Shown here piece after piece: positions 10,275-17,849 of a DNA stretch of 64,000 bases. Below the pieces are notes generated by a model, which was not told where the DNA came from, searched no databases, and saw only the letters and a program-made list of their open reading frames with translations. Where the stretch lies: the NCBI RefSeq assembly GCF_027947575.1, contig NZ_CP116256.1, positions 372,001 to 436,000 on the forward strand. The letters run 5' to 3'. The number at the start of each line of letters is the position of its first letter. The first letter of the stretch is position 1. Source of the stretch: Streptomyces rubrogriseus (GTDB lineage: Bacteria > Actinomycetota > Actinomycetes > Streptomycetales > Streptomycetaceae). Position numbers and translations under genes: made by a program.

Positions 10275-10318
10275 ATGCCGCACCCCCCAGGTTCTAGCCT
10301 TGGGGGGTGCGGCATTTT
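10275..10318 (+). terminator. Rho-independent terminator after ftsH
   Basis: Perfect 15-bp stem, atgccgcacccccca (10275-10289) with tggggggtgcggcat (10301-10315), an 11-nt loop, and a TTTT run at 10315-10318. It lies between ftsH and folE, so folE at 10358 must have its own promoter or depend on readthrough. Confidence 0.9.
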
Positions 10319-10357
10319 CGTATGCCGTCGCAGGACGGATCAGGAACGAGGCATAAC

Positions 10358-10963
10358 ATGACCGACCCCGTGACGCTGGACGGCGAGGGCCGGATCGGCG
10401 AGTTCGACGAGAAGCGGGCCGAGAACGCCGTACGCGAACTGCTGATCGCGGTCGGCGAGGACCCGGACCGCGAGGGCCTCAGGGAGACTCCGGCGCGCGT
10501 GGCACGGGCGTACAAGGAGATATTCGCCGGCCTGTGGCAGGAGCCGGAGGACGTGCTGACGACGACGTTCGACCTCGGGCACGACGAGATGGTCCTGGTG
10601 AAGGACATCGAGGTGTTCTCCACCTGCGAGCATCATCTGGTGCCGTTCCGCGGGGTGGCGCACGTCGGCTACATCCCGTCCACCAGCGGGAAGATCACCG
10701 GTCTGTCGAAGCTGGCCCGGCTCGTGGACGTCTATGCGCGCCGCCCGCAGGTGCAGGAACGTCTCACCACGCAGATCGCGGACTCCCTGATGGAGATCCT
10801 GGAACCGCGCGGGGTGATCGTCGTGGTCGAGTGCGAGCACATGTGCATGTCCATGCGGGGCATCCGCAAGCCAGGGGCGAAGACCCTCACCTCGGCCGTG
10901 CGGGGTCAGCTGCGGGATGTCGCCACGCGCAACGAGGCCATGAGTCTGATCATGGCTCGCTGA
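10358..10963 (+). CDS. folE: GTP cyclohydrolase I
   Basis: First enzyme of folate synthesis, converting GTP to 7,8-dihydroneopterin triphosphate. Zinc ligands are visible in CEHH ([10 protein letters not shown]) and CEHMCMS. The [18 protein letters not shown] segment and the C-terminal TRNEAMSLI are family hallmarks. The 201-residue length is normal for the type I enzyme. ATG 10358 is preceded by GAGG seven bases upstream; the open frame extends upstream through the ftsH terminator, so longer starts can be excluded. The remaining folate genes in the window lie convergently on the other strand. Confidence 0.96.
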   Translation: MTDPVTLDGEGRIGEFDEKRAENAVRELLIAVGEDPDREGLRETPARVARAYKEIFAGLWQEPEDVLTTTFDLGHDEMVLVKDIEVFSTCEHHLVPFRGVAHVGYIPSTSGKITGLSKLARLVDVYARRPQVQERLTTQIADSLMEILEPRGVIVVVECEHMCMSMRGIRKPGAKTLTSAVRGQLRDVATRNEAMSLIMAR

Positions 10964-10978
10964 GTCCCCGGGGGCGGG

Positions 10979-11467
10979 TCATGCCGCCGATGCGGCGCCC
11001 GGGTGGTCGTCGTCCTCGTCCTCCGGGAGTCTGCAGACCCGTTCCATGAAGAGGGCGGCCGCTATCACGGCGATGCCCGCGACGACCGAGGCGCCCGCGT
11101 AGATGGCCTGGTCGCGGCGGGCCGGGATGTCGAGGTACTCCAGCAGGAAGACGCCCGTGCCGCCGTACATGCCGGCGACGAGGGCGGCCACCAGGGCGCT
11201 GGCCTGGCCGAAGACGACGGCGCGGGCCGCCATCATCGGGTCGACGCCCTTGGCGCCGGGGACGCGGTCCCGCTGGGCCTTGAGGCGGGCGCGGATCGAG
11301 AGCGCCGTGGCCAGCAGGATCACCGCGATCAGGGCGAGGACGACGGGGGCGGCCAGGGGGACGCTCGGCAGCGTACCCACCGAGTTCCACAGGCGGGCGC
11401 CGGCCCAGGACAGGATTCCGGCGACGACGAACACGCCGGCCAGCACCCTGATGCGCAGCTCTTTCAC
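10979..11467 (-). CDS. DUF3180 four-helix membrane protein
   Basis: Small integral membrane protein (162 residues) of the actinobacterial DUF3180 family, function unknown. Four hydrophobic segments can be read in two pairs (about 8-25 and 38-58, then 85-105 and 124-142), separated by a basic cytoplasmic stretch, RARLKAQRDRVPGAKGVD. The tail is acidic (EDEDDDH). It follows folK by 70 bp on the same strand and is the last gene of the folP-to-folK cluster. This position is characteristic of Streptomyces, but it gives no direct functional clue. GTG 11467 is the start. Confidence 0.85.
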   Translation of the reverse strand: MKELRIRVLAGVFVVAGILSWAGARLWNSVGTLPSVPLAAPVVLALIAVILLATALSIRARLKAQRDRVPGAKGVDPMMAARAVVFGQASALVAALVAGMYGGTGVFLLEYLDIPARRDQAIYAGASVVAGIAVIAAALFMERVCRLPEDEDDDHPGAASAA

Positions 11468-11537
11468 GGTGTTCCGGTGTCCCTTCGGCTCCCCGGCGCG
11501 GTCGTCCCGGCCTCGTCGTCCTCGTCGACCTTAACGA

Positions 11538-12149
11538 CTACTCGGGCAGCTGGAGTTCCAGGTCGGCGCGGGGCGCGACGCCGTCGCGGGTGACGGCGGC
11601 CAGGAGGTCGGCGACCCTGCCCCGGCCGGGCAGGGCGGCCTCCGGGTCGACGTCCAGCCAGGGAGCCAGCACGAAGGCGCGTTCGTGGGCGCGCGGGTGG
11701 GGGAGGGTGAGGTGCGGGTCGTCGGAGACGACCTCGGCGTAGGCGACGATGTCGACGTCCAGGGTGCGCGGGCCCCAGCGCTCGTCGCGGACCCGGTGGA
11801 AGGCCTCCTCGACCGCGTGCGCCCGCTCCAGGAGGGAGGACGGGGGCAGGGTCGTCTTGAGGATCACGACCGCGTTGAAGTACGAGGGCTGGCTGTCGGG
11901 GGCGACGCCCCACGGCTCCGTCTCGTAGACCGGCGAGACGCCTTTGACCCGGACGCCGGGGGTGTCCTCCAGGGCGTCGATCGCGCCCTGGAGGGTCTCC
12001 AGGCGGTTGCCGAGGTTGGCGCCGAGGGCGACCACCGCGCGCTTGGGGTTGGACAGGGTGGTGTCCGCGGCGTCGACCTGCTCGATGACGGAGGCGGGCA
12101 CGGGCTGTACGGTCGGGTCGCTCGGACCCTGGGCGAAGGGGGCGCTCAT
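11538..12149 (-). CDS. folK: 2-amino-4-hydroxy-6-hydroxymethyldihydropteridine pyrophosphokinase
   Basis: HPPK transfers pyrophosphate from ATP to 6-hydroxymethyl-dihydropterin, giving the substrate for FolP. LGANLGNR near residue 37 begins the domain; the signature DERWGPRTLDVDIVAY contains the catalytic Arg and the Mg-binding DVD pair, and HPRAHERAFVLAPW follows. At 203 residues it is longer than minimal HPPKs because of an N-terminal extension of about 35 residues (MSAPFAQG onward) that looks unstructured. The start ATG overlaps the folB stop as ATGA, so the two are translationally coupled. Confidence 0.95.
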   Translation of the reverse strand: MSAPFAQGPSDPTVQPVPASVIEQVDAADTTLSNPKRAVVALGANLGNRLETLQGAIDALEDTPGVRVKGVSPVYETEPWGVAPDSQPSYFNAVVILKTTLPPSSLLERAHAVEEAFHRVRDERWGPRTLDVDIVAYAEVVSDDPHLTLPHPRAHERAFVLAPWLDVDPEAALPGRGRVADLLAAVTRDGVAPRADLELQLPE

Positions 12150-12505
12150 ACACGGCTCCGGATGATGGTGACGGTCACGTCGTCGAAGGGGACGGTGATC
12201 GGTGCGTCCGGCTTGTGGACGCAGACCTCGACCTCCTCGACCCCTTCGTGCTTCAGACAGACCTGGGCGATGCGCTCGGCGAGGGTCTCGACGAGGTTGA
12301 CCGGCTCGCCCTCGACGACGGCCACGACCTCCTCGGCCACGATGCCGTAGTGCACTGTCTTCGCCAGGTCGTCGTCGGCCGCGGCCGGGCGGGTGTCCAG
12401 GCCAAGGACGATGTCCACGAGGAAGGTCTGGCCGTCCTCGCGCTCCTTGGGGAACACACCGTGGTGCCCGCGGGCCTTCAGGCCGCGCAGCGCGACACGA
12501 TCCAC
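12146..12505 (-). CDS. folB: Dihydroneopterin aldolase
   Basis: Converts 7,8-dihydroneopterin to 6-hydroxymethyl-dihydropterin and glycolaldehyde in the folate pathway. The 119-residue protein shows GHHGVFPKERE with the conserved substrate-contacting region, then a mid-protein ETLAERIA helix, and ends in VEVCVHKPDAPI, where the catalytic Lys lies. GTG 12505 is supported by GCAGGAGT eight bases upstream; the longer open frame upstream of it runs through an operator-like palindrome and is not coding. It overlaps folK by 4 bp (ATGA). Confidence 0.95.
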   Translation of the reverse strand: MDRVALRGLKARGHHGVFPKEREDGQTFLVDIVLGLDTRPAAADDDLAKTVHYGIVAEEVVAVVEGEPVNLVETLAERIAQVCLKHEGVEEVEVCVHKPDAPITVPFDDVTVTIIRSRV

Positions 12506-12540
12506 GCGAATCACTCCTGCAGTCGTCGGTCTCGGCCGGT

Positions 12541-12562
12541 CGTACCACGTGCGGGTGGTACG
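12541..12562. promoter_or_regulatory. Palindrome upstream of folB, candidate operator or leader hairpin
   Basis: Perfect inverted repeat cgtaccac (12541-12548) and gtggtacg (12555-12562) with a 6-nt spacer, starting 36 bp upstream of the folB start. A -10-like TAGATT on the minus strand lies at about 12574-12579. The palindrome would therefore sit just after the transcription start, where it could act as an operator or as an mRNA hairpin. No regulator is identifiable from sequence alone. Confidence 0.5.
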
Positions 12563-12809
12563 GCGGCCCCAGTCGAATCTACCCGCGTGCACCGACAGGG
12601 GCGGGCCGCGGGGGGCGGGGCGGGGTGGGGAGGGGGCGGGTTTTCACCGTGCGTTCTCCCTGGCGGTCCCGGTGGATCACGGGTTGGTAGCCGCCCCTAC
12701 CCGCCGGTCCGTGATTCCAACCACTTCCCGGCCCCGGCCCCGGTCCCGGTTCCGGTTCCGGTCTCGATCCTGAGTGCCGGGGCCCGGGTGCCGGGTCCCG
12801 GCAGCCGGG
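12563..12809. other. Non-coding gap between folB and the NTF2-like gene
   Basis: About 250 bp without a supported gene. It holds a likely folB promoter near its left end (TAGATT on the minus strand). It also holds a G/C simple-sequence tract at about 12728-12770, in which CCGGCC/CCGGTT hexamers repeat several times, followed by interleaved cccggg palindromes that may end transcripts from the NTF2-like gene. Confidence 0.55.
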
Positions 12810-13313
12810 TCAGGGGGGTGTGTCCTCGCCGTCCTCGTCGTCGGTTTCCGCGAGTACGGGGGAGGCGTGGTGGGACCAGAGCTTCCAGCCGGCGGGTGTG
12901 CGCCGGAAGGTGTTGGTGGCGACGACGAGCTGGCCGACGAGCGGGCCGAGCTCCTCGCCGCCGTCGGGGGCGGGGCCGCCGCTGAGGATGTTCTCGGTGC
13001 AGGTGACCAGGGCGGTGTCGCCGGTGACGGAGACGTGCACGTCGGTGAGGAAGAACTGGATGTAGTCCGTGTTCGCCATGATCAGGGCGTACGAGCGCAG
13101 GACCTCGCCGCGGCCGGTGAGCACCGGCCAGCCGGGGTGGACGCAGGAGACCACGCCGGCGTCGGCCGGGTCGTGGTACGACTCGTCGATGCCCAGGTCG
13201 GAGGGGGTTAGCCAGAACTCGGAGACCTTCTCGAAGTCGCCCTCCTCCAGTGCCTCGTAGAAGGCGGTGTTCGCGGCCTCGACCTGTTCGACGTCGAGGT
13301 GCGGCGCGTTCAC
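12810..13313 (-). CDS. NTF2-like (SnoaL_3-type) protein
   Basis: A 167-residue protein with the NTF2-like alpha+beta cone fold. An N-terminal helix pair (EQVEAANTAFYEALEEGDFEKVSEFW) is followed by alternating strands, ending in FRRTPAGWKLWSHHASPV, the typical last strands of the SnoaL_3 family. Such proteins are small hydrolases, isomerases or ligand carriers, and no catalytic set can be assigned here. It overlaps the folP stop by 4 bp (GTGA) and is therefore translationally coupled to folP. That coupling suggests a folate-related job, but this is inference. The C-terminal dozen residues are strongly acidic (ETDDEDGED). Confidence 0.8.
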   Translation of the reverse strand: MNAPHLDVEQVEAANTAFYEALEEGDFEKVSEFWLTPSDLGIDESYHDPADAGVVSCVHPGWPVLTGRGEVLRSYALIMANTDYIQFFLTDVHVSVTGDTALVTCTENILSGGPAPDGGEELGPLVGQLVVATNTFRRTPAGWKLWSHHASPVLAETDDEDGEDTPP

Positions 13314-14176
13314 CGGGCTCCTTCGACGGCGCGGGCGACGCGGACGGCGTCGGCCGTGGCGCGGACCTCGTGGACGCGGACCGCCCACGCGCCGGCCTGC
13401 GCGGCGAGCGCGGAGACCGCGGCGGTGGCCGCGTCGCGCTCGCGCGCGGGGGGCGGGGCGGCGTCCGGGCCGGCGAGGACGCGGCCGAGGAAGCGTTTGC
13501 GGGAGGCGGCGACGAGGAGGGGGTGGCCGAGGGCGAGGAGGCGGTCGAGGTGGGCGAGGAGGACGAGGTCGTGCTCGGCGTCCTTGGAGAAGCCGAGGCC
13601 GGGGTCGACGATCACGCGGTCGGGGGCGATGCCGCCGTCGAGGACGGCGTCCACGCGTGCGTGGAGTTCGTCGACTACCTCTGTCACGACGTCGACGTAG
13701 GTGCCCTTGACGTTGCCGTCCTTCAGGAGGCCGCGCCAGTGCATGACGACGAAGGGGGCGCCCGCGTCGGCGACGACCGGGATCATCCGGGGGTCGGCGA
13801 GGCCGCCGCTGACGTCGTTGACCAGGGCGGCGCCGGCGGCGAGGGCCTGGTCGGCGACGGAGGCGCGCATGGTGTCGACGGAGACCGTCACGCCCTCGGA
13901 GGCGAGACCGCGTACGACCGGGACGACGCGCCTGAGTTCCTCGTCCTCGTCGACGCGGGTGGCGCCGGGGCGGGTGGACTCGCCGCCGACGTCCACGAGG
14001 TCGGCGCCCTGGGCGACCAGGTCCAGGCCGTGCTTGATGGCCGCCGTGGTGTCGAAGAAGCGGCCGCCGTCGGAGAAGGAGTCGGGGGTCACGTTCACGA
14101 CTCCCATGACCGCGCAGCGGTCCCATGCGGTCAGTCCCGCGAGATGGCGTCGGCGGCGGCCGGTCTGCTTGCTCAT
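13310..14176 (-). CDS. folP: Dihydropteroate synthase
   Basis: Condenses 6-hydroxymethyl-dihydropterin pyrophosphate with p-aminobenzoate to give dihydropteroate; the sulfonamide target. TIM-barrel signatures are VMGVVNVTPDSFSDGGRF (residues ~24-41), VDVGGESTRPGA, VDPGLGFSKDAEHD and SRKRFLG. The 288-residue length is normal. ATG 14176 (MSKQTG) follows the end of a large intergenic repeat by fewer than 40 bp. The open frame upstream runs into that repeat and is not coding. It leads the cluster folP, NTF2-like, folB, folK, DUF3180. Confidence 0.96.
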   Translation of the reverse strand: MSKQTGRRRRHLAGLTAWDRCAVMGVVNVTPDSFSDGGRFFDTTAAIKHGLDLVAQGADLVDVGGESTRPGATRVDEDEELRRVVPVVRGLASEGVTVSVDTMRASVADQALAAGAALVNDVSGGLADPRMIPVVADAGAPFVVMHWRGLLKDGNVKGTYVDVVTEVVDELHARVDAVLDGGIAPDRVIVDPGLGFSKDAEHDLVLLAHLDRLLALGHPLLVAASRKRFLGRVLAGPDAAPPPARERDAATAAVSALAAQAGAWAVRVHEVRATADAVRVARAVEGAR

Positions 14177-14213
14177 GTGTTCAGCGTAGGCGGTGGGCTG
14201 CGGGGGGTGCGCG

Positions 14214-14565
14214 GGGTGCCTGCGGCGGCCTGCGGGGGTTCGGTGGGGGTGCGCGTTGCGCGGTGTGTGCGGTGGGTGGGTCGGGGTCGCGCCGGGGGTG
14301 TCCGTCCTCGGAACGGCGCGGAATCGGTCGGCCACAGAACTTCCCGGCGCGGACGCGCCAACCGCTGCGGGCGGACACCCCCCGACACGACCCCTTCTCG
14401 CCGTACGCGGCTTCCCCGCCGCGTCGCACCCGCCGCAGCTGCGGGCAGTCGCCGCCCTCTGCCGCCGCTGCGGGCAGTCGTGCCGCTGGGGCGGCACGGG
14501 TGGGCGCAGCGGCACCCCGCAACGCCGGGCCGCGCACCCCCTCGCGCCCGCACCCGCGCCGGAGC
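14214..14565 (-). repeat. Large intergenic element, copy A
   Basis: About 352 bp, matched by an inverted copy at 35286-35640 at roughly 97% by eye. An 11-bp perfect inverted repeat (14294-14304 and 14372-14382, gggggtgtccg/cggacaccccc) encloses a region whose tip is a short GGCGCG/CGCGCC hairpin and a 23-nt segment (14330-14352) that differs almost completely between the copies. A second hairpin, gtgccgc-tggg-gcggcac, is at 14480-14497, beside two direct copies of GCGGGCAGTCG. On the minus strand the element begins 46 bp after the mprF-like stop and ends about 38 bp before folP. No protein-coding frame is convincing. Relative to the upstream gene it has the same orientation as copy B. Confidence 0.85.
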
Positions 14566-14611
14566 CCCGGTAACGCCGGGTCACGCGGCACCCGTAACGG
14601 ACCTCCGTACG

Positions 14612-16441
14612 TCACGCCGTCCGTGCCTCCCGGTCCGGGACGCCGTGGGCGCAGGGGCGGCGCGAGGGCGTCCGGCGCTGGAGGAAGCGGGGAACGGGGA
14701 GCGTGACGAACCCCTCCGCCTGCATCGCGGCGAAGCCGATGCGCGGGAGGTCGGCCGAGCGGCGGTAGACGACGAAGCGTGGCTCCCAACGGGGGCGGAA
14801 CTTCGCGTTGAACTTGTACAGGGACTCGATCTGGAACCAGCGGGAGAGGAAGACCAGCAGGCCGCGCCACGCGCGGAGGACCGGGCCCGCGCCGATCTTC
14901 TCGCCCCGCGCGAGTGCCGCGCGGAACATCGCGAAGTTCAGGGACACGCGGGCGATGCCCAGTTTCGGGGCGGCCTGGAGCGCGGCCACGATCAGGAGTT
15001 CGTTCATGCCGGGGTCGGCCGCGCGGTCGCGCCGCATGAGGTCCAGGGACGCGCCGTCCGTGCCCCACGGCACGAAGTGCAGGACCGCCTTCAGGTCGCC
15101 GTACTCGCCGGGTTCCGTGTCCTGTTTGTGGGCTGTGGCTATCAGGCAGTCGCCGTCGGCCGGGTCGCCGACGCGGCCCAGGGCCATGGAGAAGCCGCGC
15201 TCCGTGTCCGTGCCGCGCCAGGCGTCGGCGGCGCGCCGCACCCGGTCCAGTTCGGCGTCGGAGAGGTCAGCCACGCGCCGTACCCGGGTCTCGTAACCGG
15301 CGCGCTCGATGCGCTTGACCATCTGACGCACGTTGCGCATCGCGCGGCCGGCGAGGGAGAAATCCGCCACGTCCACCACCGCCTCGTCGCCCAGTTCGAG
15401 GGCGTCGAGGCCCGTTTCGCGGGTCCAGACCTCGCCGCCGGTCTCCGAGCAGCCCATGACGGCCGGGGTCCAGGAGTGCGCGCGGGCCTCGTCCATGAAG
15501 CGTTCGATGGCGCCCGGCCAGGCCTCGACGTCGCCGATCGGGTCGCCGCTGGCCAGCATCACGCCGGAGACGACCCGGTAGGTGACGGCGGCCTTGCCGC
15601 TGGGGGAGAAGACGACCGCCTTGTCGCGGCGCAGTGCGAAGTGGCCGAGGGAGTCGCGGCCGCCGTGCCGGGCGAGGAGGGCGCGCAGGCGGGTCTCGTC
15701 GTCCTCGGTGAGGCGGGCCGCGGGGTGCTCGGGGCGGAAGGCCAGGTAGATGGTGGTGATGGCGGTCAGGAGGCCGAGGGCGCCGAGGGAGAACGCGACC
15801 GTCCAGGAGGTGTTGCCGCGGTAGTCCACCGGGCCCTCGACGCCGAACAGGCCGTAGAGGACGTGGGTGATGCGGTCGGCCAGGCTGGGGTCGCCGAGCA
15901 TGCGGTGCGGATGGGCGTTGACGACGAGCAGGCCGAGCAGGACGGAACCGGCGCTCATGAGGACGAAGTTGGCCAGCGCCCGCCAGCGGCTGCGGGGGTC
16001 GGGGAGGGCGGCGAACTCGTCGCGGTGGCGCAGCAGGGGGAACAGCAGGGCCAGCGAGATCAGTACGCCGAGGAGGGAGTGGCGGTACGTGAACTGCGCG
16101 ACGGCGCCCAGCGGGAGCAGGGCTGCCGCCGCCCGCCAGGCCCGGCGTTTGCGGCGCTTGAGACCGTGGGCCAGCAGGAGGAGCAGGACGCCCGCGCTGA
16201 GCGAGAGGGCGGCGGCGAAGGGGCCGAAGGCGCCGGGCAGAACCTCGGCGAATGCGTGCATCCGGCTGTGGCGGAAGCGCGGGAACGAGCCGGCCGCGAT
16301 GTCCAGCAGGCCGACGAGCACGCAGGCGCGGCCGACGAGGAGGGGGATCCGGTCCGGGCGGGGGCCGCGCAGTGCGCGGCGTATGCGGGTGGGCCTCGTC
16401 GGAACCTCGCCCGACATTTCCTCATCTGTCCTGACAGACAT
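14612..16441 (-). CDS. MprF/LysX-type phosphatidylglycerol lysyltransferase, membrane protein
   Basis: About six hydrophobic segments fill the first ~230 residues. A cytosolic DUF2156 (GNAT-like) aminoacyltransferase domain follows, from RLTEDDETRLRALLARHG to the C-terminus, with FSPSGKAAVTYRVVSGVMLASGDPIG and GFSMALGRVGDP patches. This is the MprF layout; such enzymes transfer lysine (or another amino acid) from tRNA to phosphatidylglycerol, reducing the negative charge of the membrane and giving resistance to cationic peptides. No lysyl-tRNA synthetase domain is attached, unlike mycobacterial LysX. ATG 16441 (MSVRTDEE) is chosen because a candidate ECF promoter ends near 16512. ATG 16492 would leave too short a leader; ATG 16417 is also possible. 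I recall the S. coelicolor homologue being reported as a SigE target. Confidence 0.8.
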   Translation of the reverse strand: MSVRTDEEMSGEVPTRPTRIRRALRGPRPDRIPLLVGRACVLVGLLDIAAGSFPRFRHSRMHAFAEVLPGAFGPFAAALSLSAGVLLLLLAHGLKRRKRRAWRAAAALLPLGAVAQFTYRHSLLGVLISLALLFPLLRHRDEFAALPDPRSRWRALANFVLMSAGSVLLGLLVVNAHPHRMLGDPSLADRITHVLYGLFGVEGPVDYRGNTSWTVAFSLGALGLLTAITTIYLAFRPEHPAARLTEDDETRLRALLARHGGRDSLGHFALRRDKAVVFSPSGKAAVTYRVVSGVMLASGDPIGDVEAWPGAIERFMDEARAHSWTPAVMGCSETGGEVWTRETGLDALELGDEAVVDVADFSLAGRAMRNVRQMVKRIERAGYETRVRRVADLSDAELDRVRRAADAWRGTDTERGFSMALGRVGDPADGDCLIATAHKQDTEPGEYGDLKAVLHFVPWGTDGASLDLMRRDRAADPGMNELLIVAALQAAPKLGIARVSLNFAMFRAALARGEKIGAGPVLRAWRGLLVFLSRWFQIESLYKFNAKFRPRWEPRFVVYRRSADLPRIGFAAMQAEGFVTLPVPRFLQRRTPSRRPCAHGVPDREARTA

Positions 16442-16511
16442 CGCACCTGTGGTTCTGCGAGAGATCGTGGATCCCGGGCCCGTTCCGGGCATCCGGCGAC
16501 ATTGCGCCCTC

Positions 16512-16540
16512 TAGGACGGTGTCTCGGAGGGAGAGGTTCA
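16512..16540 (-). promoter_or_regulatory. Candidate ECF (SigE-type) promoter of the MprF-like gene
   Basis: On the minus strand TGAACC (16540-16535) is followed after about 18 bp by CGTCCTA (16518-16512). This is a -35 GAAC plus -10 GTC arrangement like those used by ECF sigma factors. It gives a leader of about 65 nt to ATG 16441. SigE itself is encoded at 58859-59392. Confidence 0.45.
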
Positions 16541-16579
16541 CTCCCCTGATCAACGGAAAGCGCGGGCGGGTAGCAAGGC

Positions 16580-17713
16580 ATGGGTCTCACGAGCAACAAG
16601 GTGCTGGCGCTGGCGGTGGTGGCCGGCGTGCTGCTCTTCGCCGGGACGGTGTGGTTGTGGCCGCGGCTGGCCGGGCGGAGTGTGCGGGCCGTTCTGGGGA
16701 GGGCCGGTCTGCTGCTCGTCACCCAGGTGGCGGTCTTCGCGGCGGTGGGACTGGTCGCCAATCAGTCCTTCGGGTTCTACGGCAGTTGGGCCGACCTGTT
16801 CGGGCGGGAGGACGGGCAGGGCGTGGTCGTGGACCACTCGGCCGGCGTGGGCGGCGGGCCGCTGCGGGTCGTCGGGGACCGGCGGGTGACGCCGGCGGGC
16901 GGGGCGCGGCCGGACGTCTCCGGGCGAGTGGACGAGATACGGGTCGTCGGGCGTACGTCTCGGATCGCGTCACCGGCGTATGTGTATTTGCCGCCGGAGT
17001 ACTTTCAGCCGCGGCACCGTGGCCGTACGTTTCCCGCGGCCGTCGTCCTGACCGGTTATCCGGGGACGGCGGAGGCGCTGGTGGAGAAACTTCACTACCC
17101 GCGTACGGCGCTTGAGCTGGCGAAGGCCGGTCGGATGCGGCCGATGATCCTGGTGATGCTGCGGCCCACGGTGGCACCGCCGCGCGACACGGAGTGCGTG
17201 GACGTTCCGGGCGGGCCGCAGACGGAGACGTTCTTCGCGAAGGACCTGCCCCAGGCGGTCAGTACCCACTACCGGGTGGCCAAGGGGCCGCGGAGCTGGG
17301 GCGTCGTCGGCAACTCGACCGGCGGCTACTGCGCCCTGAAACTCGCCGCGCACCATCCGGAGGTGTACGCCGCCGGGGCCGGGCTGTCGCCGTACTACGA
17401 CGCGCCGAACGACCCCACCACGGGTGATCTCTTCCAGGGGGACGAGGGGCTCGAGAAGCGGGCCAGTCTGTGGTGGTACCTCAAGCACGCGCCCGCGCCC
17501 GACACTTCACTGCTCGTCACCAGCAGCAGGACCGGCGAGACGAACTACAAGGACACGCTGAAGTTCATTGATCTGGTGAAGGACAAGAGGCCGACCCGGA
17601 TCTCGTCGATCATCCTGGAAAGCGGCGGGCACAACTTCAATACCTGGCGGCGGGAGATTCCCGCGACCCTGCGGTGGCTCGATGAGCGGCTGGGGGGAGA
17701 GCGGGACTCCTGA
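16580..17713 (+). CDS. Membrane-anchored esterase (alpha/beta-hydrolase, esterase D type)
   Basis: A 377-residue protein with two N-terminal hydrophobic segments (about 8-26 and 42-62) and an extracytoplasmic PF00756-type esterase domain. The nucleophile Ser is in VVGNSTGGYCALKLA, the catalytic His in GGHNFNTWRREI near the C-terminus, and an acidic residue lies in the TSSRTGETNY region before it. Related actinobacterial proteins include mycolyltransferase-fold esterases; Streptomyces lack mycolates, so the acyl substrate is unknown. It is divergent from the MprF-like gene with about 140 bp between starts, suggesting shared envelope-related control. ATG 16580 has only a weak, badly spaced AAGG. 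Confidence 0.8.
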   Translation: MGLTSNKVLALAVVAGVLLFAGTVWLWPRLAGRSVRAVLGRAGLLLVTQVAVFAAVGLVANQSFGFYGSWADLFGREDGQGVVVDHSAGVGGGPLRVVGDRRVTPAGGARPDVSGRVDEIRVVGRTSRIASPAYVYLPPEYFQPRHRGRTFPAAVVLTGYPGTAEALVEKLHYPRTALELAKAGRMRPMILVMLRPTVAPPRDTECVDVPGGPQTETFFAKDLPQAVSTHYRVAKGPRSWGVVGNSTGGYCALKLAAHHPEVYAAGAGLSPYYDAPNDPTTGDLFQGDEGLEKRASLWWYLKHAPAPDTSLLVTSSRTGETNYKDTLKFIDLVKDKRPTRISSIILESGGHNFNTWRREIPATLRWLDERLGGERDS

Positions 17714-17849
17714 ATGATCTTGGAATCCGGGGGTAATTCGTCCGTCGTCGGGGATGTGGATTCCCCGTTCGCTGTGAACACGTCGGAGATGGCCGTGTTT
17801 TTACGGGGCGGGGCGCCAAGATTCGCCTACGCGCGGTAAGTTTCTGGCC

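Noticed and set aside
14214..14565. Protein-coding reading of the large intergenic element (several open frames cross both copies)
   Set aside because: Frames are Arg/Pro-rich in every register. The frames are broken by the length changes in G/C runs between copies, and no start site is convincing.
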